From Leishmania martiniquensis (Eukaryota; Euglenozoa; Kinetoplastea; Trypanosomatida; Trypanosomatidae): DNA of 64,000 nt. Below, one piece after another: positions 16,132 to 25,105 of the stretch. Under the pieces are notes generated by a model. It was not told the DNA's origin. It made no database searches and saw only the letters and a program-made list of their open reading frames with translations. How positions within the stretch are numbered: position 1 is the stretch's first letter; the number at the start of each line of letters is the position of its first letter. The stretch lies in contig NC_090166.1 of assembly GCF_017916325.1 (NCBI RefSeq), positions 45,001 through 109,000 on the forward strand, written 5' to 3'. Both the position numbers and the translations under genes were made by a program.

Positions 16132-18711
16132 TTATTCACCATTGGTCGACAGCCCATGGACAGCAAGCTTCTTCTTGACTTCGTCGAACACCTCCTCGCC
16201 GGCTTCGCGGGAGAGAGAGAGGAACTGTACGATCGCGTTGTCAAGCCGCTCGCGTCCGCAGACGAGTTCGACATCCCGTGCCACGGCAGCATCGACGTTG
16301 TCCTTGGCCTTTCCAATGGCCTGATCGTATCGAATGGTAGCCTCGCGCAGCGTCATGATGTCTTGCGTGACGGCCTCGTACTCCTGCAGTATCTGCTGCT
16401 GCGCGTGCTCGACACGCTGCTTCTGAAACCGCAGTGCCCGCAGTTCCTCCTCCTTACTGCGCGAGGCGGCTTCGAAATCGTTTGCCTCCAGCGTTCGGCG
16501 GCTAATCGTGCTCTTGAGCTCCTTGAACTTGGCCTTAAGCGCCTTCTGCGTCTGCATTTCCTCATCCTTGTCGGAGACCTTGTCGAACCAATGTTTGAAC
16601 TGCGAGTTGCTCGCCTTGATGACAGCGATCGTCTTCTCTAGCTTCAGCATTTCCTTCTCCATGCGACGGATGCGCGCGTCGAGAGAATCGCCGCGGTGCT
16701 GGAGGCTCTCGCGCTCTTTTGCCGCCGCAATCACGAGTTGCACCTGCGACAGTCGTGCCTGTGCTGGATCCATGCGACCGACAAGGACTTCCTGCCTGTT
16801 CTTTACCGCCATCAAGTTCTTCTGGCGCTCGAGGAGCTCCATCACAAGGCGCTTGCGCTCCTCTTCCGCCAGCTTGGCTTCCGTCCTCAGCAGACGGTGG
16901 TGCACCTCGATCTCCGCCTCGCGCTCTGCCACGTCTGCCTCCAGTTGCCGCTTCTTTTCCTCCAACGTGATCAGCTCGGCGTCTTTGGCTCTAAGCGCAT
17001 TACGCAGACGGCCCAGCTGCAGCTCTAACGTGTCCACCTTGATAAGAAGGTCTTCGCGCTGCTTCTCTAACTGCTTCGCTTCCTGGTCACTGTGCGTGCA
17101 GTGCAGATCCATCTCCAGCACCTCCTCGAGAGCGCGCTTCTTCGTCGCCTCCAGCTTCTCGATCGCTATTGAAGACTGCCGCATCTCTTCCCGCACCCGC
17201 TTCACTTGGTTACGCAGGATTCGGTGCTGCTTCTCTAGCTCGTCAAGCGTTTTCTGCAGGAGATCGATTTTGCTGTGGAGTTCTTTCCGCTCTTCCTCGG
17301 TGCGCTCTCCTTTGGCGCGACTGACACGCTTCTCCATCTGCTGGACGCTGAACTCGATGTTGTACAGCACACCCTGCTGAGAGAACGCCTCACCATCCAG
17401 CTGCTTGATCTTGGCGGTGTAGTTCTTCCCTTGCGCCTGCGCCCCACTGATTTCACTCAGGCGTGTCTTCTGCATTGTGCGCACCTCGGCAAGCGCCTCG
17501 TTCGCCTTGAAGATCTCCGCCTTGAGCTGCTCGATATCCTTCACGACGTTGTGGGAGGTCCTCTCGGCGTCCTTCAGCAGCTCTGCAACAAAGACTGCTT
17601 GCTTCTCGAGGTCGCTCGCAGCCTGCTCCTCCTCCTTCAAATGCTCCGCTGCAGTTGCGCGGCGCCTTTCGGTCATCATGAGCTCCTTGTTTCGGCGATC
17701 AATCTCCGCGAAAGTCTCCTCCAGCTGCAGGATGGCCGCTCGCTTGTCCCGCGTGGCACGGGAGGCCTCCTCACGCAGGGCATCCACTTCATCTTGCAAG
17801 TTCTGCACTTCTTGCGTCAGCACGGGTACCGCCTCCTGCAGCTTCTGCGACGTCTTCTCGCGCTCTTTGATGGTGTAGTTGATCACCTCCGTCTCCTCCT
17901 TTGCCTCATCGAGCGCGTCTGACAGTGACTTCTTGACCTCCTGCCGCTTCTTAATCCAGGCCACGCCGTCTGCATACTGCTCCGCCGCTATTCGGATGGC
18001 CTCGTCGCGCTCGGCGATCGTGCGAATCACCTGCTCCCACTCGTCTAGCATTCCGCCGCGGTCGTCGTGAAGCTTGCGGTACTCGTTGGCGACGCGGTCC
18101 AGCTCCACCTGCACGTGCTGCGTGGTGACCATCTCCTCCTCCAGCTGCTTGCGCTGCTTCCGCACGCCGGCCTCGAGCTTCTCAATGCTCTGCGTGAGCT
18201 GCTTCATCTTCGCCTCATCGATCTTGGAGTAGTGCGCAATAGCCAGCTCATCCTCCTCCTTCTGCCGGCGGGCCTCGTCCCACTGCTCGAGCTCCTCCTG
18301 GTTATAGTCCATCGTCGTCTTGAGCTCCTCGATCCTCAAATTGCCGTGGAAGATGCGGTCCTGCACTGACGTGAGACGATCTCGGACTTCTTCCGCGACG
18401 AGCCCCAGCTGCGTCTGCCGCTGCTGCAGCCGCGCGCATTCGCGTTCCATGACGCGGCACATACCCTCCTCCGACTCAAGTTGACGCTTCTTGGTCTCAG
18501 AGAGACTCTGCGTGTTGACGATTTCGGCGCGGACGTTGCTGAGGTGCTCCTTCATGAACTGCAGCCGCCGCCGCTGATCCTCAACACTGCTCTGCCGCTC
18601 CTCCAGCTGCTGCTCAAAGCGGGTGAGCTGCGCGGTCAGCTCTTTGTTTGTGCTGTTGAGCAGCTCTAGCGGCAGCGCCTCGGCGGTTGCCTCGACAACG
18701 TCGAGATTCAT
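16132..18711 (-). CDS. CCDC39: CCDC39/FAP59 axonemal molecular-ruler protein
   Basis: An 859-residue, almost continuous coiled coil. Its order of segments follows CCDC39/FAP59: NTQSLSETKKRQLESEE near 60, a segment containing MDYNQEELEQWDEARRQKEE near 130, VQVELDRVANEYRKLHDDR near 190, QQMEKRVSRAKGERTEEERKEL near 450, and the C-terminal AAAKERESLQHRGDSLDARI with MEKEMLKLEKTI near 690, which matches the family signature closely. With CCDC40/FAP172 it forms the 96-nm ruler on doublet microtubules that places inner dynein arms and the nexin-dynein regulatory complex, so it is needed for flagellar beating. The start MNLDVVEATAEALP at 18711 follows CCGCCAG eight bases upstream; the frame further upstream is UTR-like. 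CCDC40 is the main alternative, but the signatures fit CCDC39 better. Confidence 0.92.
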   Translation of the reverse strand: MNLDVVEATAEALPLELLNSTNKELTAQLTRFEQQLEERQSSVEDQRRRLQFMKEHLSNVRAEIVNTQSLSETKKRQLESEEGMCRVMERECARLQQRQTQLGLVAEEVRDRLTSVQDRIFHGNLRIEELKTTMDYNQEELEQWDEARRQKEEDELAIAHYSKIDEAKMKQLTQSIEKLEAGVRKQRKQLEEEMVTTQHVQVELDRVANEYRKLHDDRGGMLDEWEQVIRTIAERDEAIRIAAEQYADGVAWIKKRQEVKKSLSDALDEAKEETEVINYTIKEREKTSQKLQEAVPVLTQEVQNLQDEVDALREEASRATRDKRAAILQLEETFAEIDRRNKELMMTERRRATAAEHLKEEEQAASDLEKQAVFVAELLKDAERTSHNVVKDIEQLKAEIFKANEALAEVRTMQKTRLSEISGAQAQGKNYTAKIKQLDGEAFSQQGVLYNIEFSVQQMEKRVSRAKGERTEEERKELHSKIDLLQKTLDELEKQHRILRNQVKRVREEMRQSSIAIEKLEATKKRALEEVLEMDLHCTHSDQEAKQLEKQREDLLIKVDTLELQLGRLRNALRAKDAELITLEEKKRQLEADVAEREAEIEVHHRLLRTEAKLAEEERKRLVMELLERQKNLMAVKNRQEVLVGRMDPAQARLSQVQLVIAAAKERESLQHRGDSLDARIRRMEKEMLKLEKTIAVIKASNSQFKHWFDKVSDKDEEMQTQKALKAKFKELKSTISRRTLEANDFEAASRSKEEELRALRFQKQRVEHAQQQILQEYEAVTQDIMTLREATIRYDQAIGKAKDNVDAAVARDVELVCGRERLDNAIVQFLSLSREAGEEVFDEVKKKLAVHGLSTNGE

Positions 18712-19230
18712 GTTGCCTGGCGGTGTGTATAGCGGCGCCGGTGTGAAGGACAGAGCGCAGATCTGGCAGCGGGGGTCGAGCAGCCCTTCAGAAAGCGTTA
18801 GGGTGAGAGGAGTCGACCAGAAAAGGGAGCGGAAGAGGTTTACAATGAGGAGGGGGAGGAAGGGGGGAAGGGACATGTGAGAGTTGCGGCGACACACGAG
18901 CGTGACCGAGATGACGGAAACCCGCTCAGCTTTGCAAATACGACGGAGGGGGGTTGAAGGAAACAGCATCGCATGCCTCGCGTCATCGCCATGCCGCGTG
19001 CGGCTTACTCGTCCGCCTGTCTGTCGTTTGGTTGGGTTAAAGAGCAAAGAGTGAGAGAGGCAGAGAGACAACGCTTAAAAAAGGGGCCTCAGACGACGGC
19101 GGCCGTCGGGGCCCCGAGCGGCATCTGCTGCGAGTGGAGAGGGATGAGACAGAGGCAAGCAAAAAGAGGAAAGCAGCGCCGCACGGTGGGGGCGGGGACA
19201 CCCTCGTTGGGAGCCCCCGAGCTCGAGGCG
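18712..19230. other. Intergenic region
   Basis: Upstream region of CCDC39 and 3' region of the JmjC gene. A pyrimidine-rich minus-strand block (about 18820-18875) is a candidate splice signal. No gene is supported. Confidence 0.4.
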
Positions 19231-20742
19231 TTATCGCTGGGCAGAGGAGTCCACGAGCAGCAGTCCGGCATCCTGCAGCGTCTCAGCCAGCAGCAGCTGA
19301 TTCTCGGCCACATCCTCTGGATCTTCGAAGCCCGGGAAAGGCAGCGCACGCACTGGCGTCATTTTTGGATAGCTGGAGAGCAAGGTAGCGATCGCCGGGG
19401 CAAATTCGGCCTCAAAGCGCAGCTCTCCCATCTCCCCGGCGAGGCAGACGGCCGAATTTCGCCCAATGTGATACACCCGCGCTTCGCCGGGCACGTTCAG
19501 CAGCAGTCGTAAGCAGTTGCGAGAGATGAGGCGCACGTATGAAGAGTGGGTGAGCTTCCTCGAAACAGGAGCCGCGCCACTGCGTGTTTTGGAGGGGGGT
19601 TGCAGCTTGCGGATAGTTTCTTTGGCGAAAACGTCGGTGCATGCATCCATGTTCGCCTCGTCGGTAAGCAGCAGCGTCAGCTCCGCCGCCATCTCGCGTA
19701 GCTTTCTCTGCAGAGTGGCACGATGCTCCTGCTGGGCCTCGCTGAGCGGGGCAAGACCATGGGCGCTGCGAAAGGCAGCGTGGTTGATCGCACCCATCAC
19801 CTGAGGTAGATCGCACGGTATGGCACGGCGCCAGTCCAATCGGTTGGCGGCGAGTACCTCGACCGTGTACTGTGCAGCGCAGCTCATGAGGTCTGCCCAT
19901 GAGTTCATCTGGTTGGCTGAGAAGGTGATGTGCAGTGAGTGCATCTTGGGGGTGGTCTTTCCTTGGTGCACTATGCCGCGTGGCATGTACAGCACATCGC
20001 CGGCCCTTAACGTGATGGTGTGCTTTGGGGTGGGGAGCTGCTCAGGCGCAAAGTCCTCGCTTGAGTGGCGTGCCAGCACGCCGACCTTCTCCAGCGGGTC
20101 GTCGAGGTGCCACAGTTTTTCGCCCTCCAGCTGCAGAAGAAAAACGTCAACATCGTCATAGTGCGGCGCGAAGCCTTGACTGTTGGCCGGTGTCCAGTAA
20201 CTGTTCACACCGCAGTAGCAGTTGAACTCGTTCTCCATGCACCCGATGAAGGCCGAGTTGCTCTCGAGGAACTCGTTGGGTCGTAGGAAGCGCACGGACC
20301 ACCCATCTCGCATGCACGCCTGCAGCTCGGCTGCATCGACGAGGCCCTCCCTCTTATAGGAGACACGCTTTTTTAGCGTCGGGTCGAACCTGACAACGTT
20401 CAGATCGGCGCCGTAGCGCGAGGGGTGCGTCTTGACGTGCTCTAGCATGCGTTCTGTAGACCAGTCGACCGGCGGTACCACACCGGGCAGCCCCCTTGCA
20501 AAGTATTCGCAGCACCCGTGCGACACGACGAGATGCCTTTTTTCAAAGTACTTCCGGAAGAATTCCGCACGGGACATCTGTAAGAGCCAGGAGAAGAGGT
20601 TCGGGCGTGTCTCAGTGCCGTTCGTCGCCATGGGTGACGCCGCGGCCTCTGCCCTAGCCCTCTTGGCCATTACGGTCCGTAAGGGTGCCTCCCTGGAGCG
20701 CTTGTCGTTCTTGCCGTTCTTGCCCGATGCTGCCTTCGTCAT
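19231..20742 (-). CDS. NO66/MINA53-type JmjC ribosomal oxygenase
   Basis: A 503-residue 2-oxoglutarate/Fe(II) oxygenase of the ROX (NO66/MINA53) group, which hydroxylates histidine in ribosomal proteins in human cells and arginine through the bacterial YcfD homologue. The N-terminus is basic and nuclear-type (KNDKRSREAPLRTVMAKRARAEA). The JmjC core is textbook: YWTPANSQGFAPHYDDVDVFLLQLEGEKLWHLDD with the Fe ligands H and D of HYD near residues 192-194, and GDVLYMPRGIVHQG with the distal His near 255. The C-terminal winged-helix-like region (RLISRNCLRLLLNVPGEARVYHIGRNSAVCLAGE, then FPGFEDPEDVAENQLLLAETL) fits NO66. All metal ligands are intact. The start at 20742 is the first ATG after the CA-rich upstream region. 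Its neighbours include other ribosome-assembly genes. I cannot tell NO66 from MINA53 by eye. Confidence 0.92.
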   Translation of the reverse strand: MTKAASGKNGKNDKRSREAPLRTVMAKRARAEAAASPMATNGTETRPNLFSWLLQMSRAEFFRKYFEKRHLVVSHGCCEYFARGLPGVVPPVDWSTERMLEHVKTHPSRYGADLNVVRFDPTLKKRVSYKREGLVDAAELQACMRDGWSVRFLRPNEFLESNSAFIGCMENEFNCYCGVNSYWTPANSQGFAPHYDDVDVFLLQLEGEKLWHLDDPLEKVGVLARHSSEDFAPEQLPTPKHTITLRAGDVLYMPRGIVHQGKTTPKMHSLHITFSANQMNSWADLMSCAAQYTVEVLAANRLDWRRAIPCDLPQVMGAINHAAFRSAHGLAPLSEAQQEHRATLQRKLREMAAELTLLLTDEANMDACTDVFAKETIRKLQPPSKTRSGAAPVSRKLTHSSYVRLISRNCLRLLLNVPGEARVYHIGRNSAVCLAGEMGELRFEAEFAPAIATLLSSYPKMTPVRALPFPGFEDPEDVAENQLLLAETLQDAGLLLVDSSAQR

Positions 20743-21450
20743 TGGGTAGCCTCGCTTGCGCGTCCGTAAGTTGGTGCGTGTGTGTGTGTGCGCGCCGTTG
20801 CTTCTGTGCGAAAGGAGCGCGCTATCGTGAGCAGAGAAGAGAAGCGCATAAGCGACGGGACAGTGAGTCGTACCGTGAGCGTGCTGGAGCGTAGAGAACA
20901 TCCACGCTGCAAACGTGTCGAAGGCTAAGCGCCAGCATTTCCTGCACGTAGTGTGCCTCGTAGAGGTCTCTATAGAGGCGCGTCTCCTCGGAACATGGTG
21001 CGCAGCACGCACATTCACGGTGGCGAACACACAGAAAAAGCATTGGCAGTCGCAAGCCACACGCACTCACACTCACAGAGAGAGACAGCTGGTCTCAGCG
21101 ACTCTCCCCACTCGCTCAGCTTTAGTTATGTGCGCAAAGTGCGCTCCTCAGAAGCAACAACGACCACAAGGTGCAGCGACGCCCTCGACCGAGACAGGCA
21201 GTGGCACACGCGTCTACGCAGAAGGCAAAGGGGGCAGTGCTGAGCGTGGGCGGCTAACGTTCCTTCTCTGCGCCTCTGCTCTCGGGCCGGATACGCCATA
21301 CAGAGCCCTCCCCACTCACCACCAACGCCCTCCCCCTCCCCCCACAGAGACAGACAGAGAGACAAAGTTCATACGACAGAGCCAATCACTTCCAACACGA
21401 ATAGGCATCGCTCCCGACTTCGTGCGACGACCCAAAGCCTACCGGCGCCG
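20743..21450. other. Intergenic region
   Basis: Contains a GT tract near 20779-20793 just upstream of the JmjC gene and CA/GA-rich sequence 21060-21090 and 21340-21365. No gene is supported. Confidence 0.4.
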
Positions 21451-24400
21451 TTACGACGCTCGAGTCGGTAGTGCGAAGGAGAGCAGCGACACCACGTCCA
21501 AGTCGTCCTCGTCGTGCTCCACCTCGTCGGCTGTCATGTCATCCGAGTTGTTAAAGATGGAAACGAGGGCCGTGATCACCTCACGTTGCAGGTCTTGCAG
21601 CGGTGGCAGGGAGTAGCCGCTGAGCAGCGCGTCAAAGTCTTCCTCATAAAGAAGCCGATTCGCGTGGCTCAGCCGCAGCACCTCGCAGATGGCCGACAGC
21701 TTTCGCCGGAACTCAAGCACGACGTAGCCGCTAATCTCATCCACCTCCACATAGCGCTCCTTATCACCGTAGGAGAGCGCAAAGACGTGAAAGGTGCCGT
21801 CGTCGTCGCTGAACGTCGCGTACTGCACGCGGTGCGAGAATAGCAGCAGCGACAGCCAAAACTGCTTCGGCGACGCGATGGCCGTGGAGAAGCTCGCGAG
21901 CAGCTTGTCGAAAATGAGGTTCAGCTGCACCGGAATAATGATGTCTCCTTCCTGCCAGCGCAGACAGCTTGGTGAGTGGATATCCGGCACGGCGGTGAGG
22001 TCGCTAAAGATGCCGAGCGCCATCTCCTTCGAGTTTGTGTAGGCGTTGCCCTCGCTGGTCACCTCCAATGACTGCGTGACGAAGGCGACGTTTGTCATGA
22101 CCGCCACTATTGAGGCAAGCTTGTCTAGCTGCTCCAGAAGCTTCTCTGCCTCAAGAATGTTGCGGAACGGCACAAACTCTGCGAGTTCGTACTTGATGTG
22201 GTTCTCGAGGTCCACAATGGCTGTGAGCTTGTCGTAACTGAGGTGCTTCTGTAGACACCACTGGCGCAGCGTCTGCACAGTGTCGCCGTGCCGCTGTTGC
22301 TCAATGCGGAAGAGCAACGTGGCCTTCATCACAGCCACGATGTCGCTGCGCAACCCGCAGCAAAGGTCGCGCATGACGTTCTCCGTTTCCTCCATCGCGC
22401 GCGCGACGTTAAAGTGGCGCTGTCGACCTTCATTGGCGCTGATGCTGAACGGCGAAAGGCTGCTCGTGACGGCGGCGGCGAGAATCATCAGCGACTCGAG
22501 CCCTGTTAGGAAGCCGAAGAAGACGAGCATGCCAGGCTGCGGCGATACCGGGATGAGCTGCAGCATACGGCCGACGAACGTGTACTGGTACTCCGGAATG
22601 TCCCTTGCCACCTCCGCACGGGCCGCTGCCATAATCATGCGGCTCCATGCCTCGTTTTGGTGGTTGTAGATCTCCTCAACGCGCTCGCCGGCGGATAGGG
22701 GGTCCCGTGCGTCGAGTATGCAGCCGAGCTGCGTGAGCGTGTTCATGGACGACGTAATCGCCTCCACAGGAGGTTGGCCGTGGCACAGACTGAAGATGGC
22801 TACTGGATTGTGTACCACCTGCAGGCAGTGCAACGAGAGCTCGTCGATGCGTGAGTTCTCCATGGGTGGCTGCGAGTAGGCGGGCAGGTCAGCGATTTGA
22901 GCAGCGGGGAAGAGACAGAAATAAAATCCTTGCTGCACCCGTCCGATGCGGCCCCGGCGCTGTGCCACGCTGCCGCGCGAGATCCACTGCGTCACCAGAG
23001 GCGGGTACTGGATGGAGGCCGGCGACTCCCTTGAAATCTTTGGCCGCTTTACAAGCACCAGGTCGATGACGTGGACTACATCGGGCAGTGTGATGGATAC
23101 CTCGGCAATATCCGTCGCCAGATATACCTTCTGCCGCCCGGGCAGGTGACGCTTCATGGCTACCTCTATTTCGCTCAGGTTCACCGCGCTGTGCCAGGGC
23201 ACCGCGTCGACGCGGTGGGACAGCTGGGTGAGCAGCCACGTGCTCATCGCCTCTACCTGCGCCCGGCCTGGCAGGAACACGAGGATGGAGTGCACGGGGT
23301 TCGAGCAGCTGTTGAGGAAGAGGATCAAGTTCTGGGCCAGGTAGAAGTGCTTATCCACGGTATCCTTGTCCACAACCCCGCGCGACACCAAATGCGGCGG
23401 AGCCTGGTAATCCGTGCCGAGCAGAGTGCAGGTCTCCTCCAGGAAGTAGTCGTGGATGGGGTGCTCCGGCTCACTCTGCTTGTATGTGGCAACGCGGAGG
23501 CCGGCGAAGTACTCTTCCCAGTCCTCCGTGTTGAGGGTGGCGCTCATGAGCACCAGCTTAAAGTGCGAACTCTTGTTAAGCAGCGCCAATCGTAGTAACG
23601 CCACTGTCACCTCGAGGTCCGGCTGCCGCTCGTGGAACTCATCCAGCACAATGTGCGTGTACGGCAGCTCCACCGGGTTCTCGAGAATACGCAGGAGCAG
23701 CGTGTAGCTCGTCATGTACCACAGGCGCGTCTGCTCATCGCCCCTCTTGTCACCGCGGATCCAGTAGCCGACGTCCTCCCCAACGCGCTCGCGACGAAGA
23801 CTCGCGACGCGGTTCGCTATCGCTACCGTCGCCGTGCGACGTGGCTGCGTGCTCACCACCTTGGTCTCCGGGGACAGCTCGAGCAGTGCCTTTGGTACGC
23901 CGGTGCTCTTGCCGCTACCGGTGTCAGTGCAGATGAACACGACGTCGTGCTGGTCAATGAGGTCGAGGATGACGGGCATATCGAGCCGCTCCGTCACGAC
24001 GTGGTTCAGCAGCAGCGTCTCCTGGCGGCTGTACTTACCAAAGAACTCTGCCTGAGACATCTGCATCGCCGCCTGCATCTCCTGCATCGTCTCAAAGCGC
24101 TGCTTGTACGCGGCATCGGTGCGCATGGCCTCTTCATGTCGACGCTGCGCCATTTCCTGCTCTTTTTCGATGCGCTGCTGCGCACGCATGACGCGGTCGT
24201 CGTCGCGACGGCGGCCGCGCACACGCCTCAGAGGCGCCACTTCCGGCCTGACCGTGCCCGCAAGAATCGGCGCAGAGGACTTCTGAGCCGATTTCGGCGA
24301 GAGAGCTGTTGTCGCGGATGTCGGGGTCTCGGCGGTCTTCTCCGGCTTTTCAGCCGAGTTTGTGGCGGCCGCAGGCATACGCGCTGCCTGCGCAGAAGAG

Positions 24401-25029
24401 ATCTGGGCGACGTTGCTGGCAGCGTCATTGGACTGCCTCGAATCTGCTGACGCCGCGGGGTCGACCTTCGAGCGGGGCTTTGGCACTGCGGTGGCCTCTG
24501 TGGCAGCTGTAGATGCAGCCACCAGCCGCGTCTCAGCTTTAGGGGCCGCCTTTGGCGTCTCCCTAGGTGGCGCCGCTTTCGCCGCGCCCTTGGGCAACTC
24601 CTTTGCCGGCCCCTTTGGCGCAGCCTTTGGTAGCGCCTTAGCGGTCTCCTTCCCACCATGCTTTGCAGGTTCTTTGGCTGGGGTGCACCGGGGCGCATTG
24701 GCGGCTGCCTTGTCTTTCAGCCTCTCCGCTATTGAGCTTGACTTCGCCTTGGCCGCGCTCGAGGCAGCCGCCGCTGCGTAGCTTTTTGGCGTCTTGGCCT
24801 GGTTCAAGTACTCTACCGCACCGCGGGAGGTGTGTGCCGGCGCGGCTGCGTCCGTCTTCTGCGCCAGCCACTGCAGCACGTTGCCTCCTTGTTTGCTGGT
24901 GGACCACTGCTCATCCGCCGGCGCTGGCGTTGACGTGTGCGCGTTGGCCTTGTCAGTGCTCACATCAGCGCCATCTTTCTTCTCCATGTCGCTGGCGCGC
25001 TTTATCTGCGGACCTGGACGACGAGGCAT
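21451..25029 (-). CDS. DEAH/RHA-type (DEFH) ATP-dependent RNA helicase
   Basis: A 1192-residue superfamily-2 RNA helicase. Residues about 1-300 are disordered, Ala/Lys/Pro-rich, with imperfect histone-H1-like repeats (KALPKAAPKGPAKELPKGAAK). The motor follows: motif I TGSGKSTGVPKALL near 372, Ia TQPRRTATVAIANRVA, motif II as DEFH in LDEFHERQPDLEV near 461, motif III MSATL near 495, motif V YLATDIAEVSITLP near 640 and motif VI QRRGRIGRV near 692, then the HA2/ratchet region (ALRQLGCIL-type MNTLTQLGCILDARD; SPQPGMLVFFGFLTGLESLMILAA). The C-terminus from about 1000 lacks an obvious double-stranded-RNA domain. The DEFH box and layout resemble DHX29/DHX57/TDRD9-like helicases, so a role in translation or RNA remodelling is possible, not shown. 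The start MPRRPGPQIKRAS follows a pyrimidine tract and CGCAG at about 25057. Confidence 0.94.
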   Translation of the reverse strand: MPRRPGPQIKRASDMEKKDGADVSTDKANAHTSTPAPADEQWSTSKQGGNVLQWLAQKTDAAAPAHTSRGAVEYLNQAKTPKSYAAAAASSAAKAKSSSIAERLKDKAAANAPRCTPAKEPAKHGGKETAKALPKAAPKGPAKELPKGAAKAAPPRETPKAAPKAETRLVAASTAATEATAVPKPRSKVDPAASADSRQSNDAASNVAQISSAQAARMPAAATNSAEKPEKTAETPTSATTALSPKSAQKSSAPILAGTVRPEVAPLRRVRGRRRDDDRVMRAQQRIEKEQEMAQRRHEEAMRTDAAYKQRFETMQEMQAAMQMSQAEFFGKYSRQETLLLNHVVTERLDMPVILDLIDQHDVVFICTDTGSGKSTGVPKALLELSPETKVVSTQPRRTATVAIANRVASLRRERVGEDVGYWIRGDKRGDEQTRLWYMTSYTLLLRILENPVELPYTHIVLDEFHERQPDLEVTVALLRLALLNKSSHFKLVLMSATLNTEDWEEYFAGLRVATYKQSEPEHPIHDYFLEETCTLLGTDYQAPPHLVSRGVVDKDTVDKHFYLAQNLILFLNSCSNPVHSILVFLPGRAQVEAMSTWLLTQLSHRVDAVPWHSAVNLSEIEVAMKRHLPGRQKVYLATDIAEVSITLPDVVHVIDLVLVKRPKISRESPASIQYPPLVTQWISRGSVAQRRGRIGRVQQGFYFCLFPAAQIADLPAYSQPPMENSRIDELSLHCLQVVHNPVAIFSLCHGQPPVEAITSSMNTLTQLGCILDARDPLSAGERVEEIYNHQNEAWSRMIMAAARAEVARDIPEYQYTFVGRMLQLIPVSPQPGMLVFFGFLTGLESLMILAAAVTSSLSPFSISANEGRQRHFNVARAMEETENVMRDLCCGLRSDIVAVMKATLLFRIEQQRHGDTVQTLRQWCLQKHLSYDKLTAIVDLENHIKYELAEFVPFRNILEAEKLLEQLDKLASIVAVMTNVAFVTQSLEVTSEGNAYTNSKEMALGIFSDLTAVPDIHSPSCLRWQEGDIIIPVQLNLIFDKLLASFSTAIASPKQFWLSLLLFSHRVQYATFSDDDGTFHVFALSYGDKERYVEVDEISGYVVLEFRRKLSAICEVLRLSHANRLLYEEDFDALLSGYSLPPLQDLQREVITALVSIFNNSDDMTADEVEHDEDDLDVVSLLSFALPTRAS

Positions 25030-25056
25030 GTCGACGAGTGACGGTGATGCCGCCCA

Positions 25057-25105
25057 CTGCGTCGGTAGGGAGAAAATGGAGCAAAAGAGGGCGGGTGCAC
25101 ACCAG
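25057..25105 (-). promoter_or_regulatory. Putative trans-splice acceptor of the DEFH helicase gene
   Basis: On the minus strand CCCGCCCTCTTTTGCTCC followed by ATTTTCTCCC and then CGACGCAG (AG at 25058-25057) lies 27 bases before the helicase ATG. The open frame runs through it. Confidence 0.5.

Noticed and set aside
16508..17380. 290-codon plus-strand frame inside CCDC39
   Set aside because: Antisense to a strong coiled-coil gene and Ser/Cys/Arg-rich.
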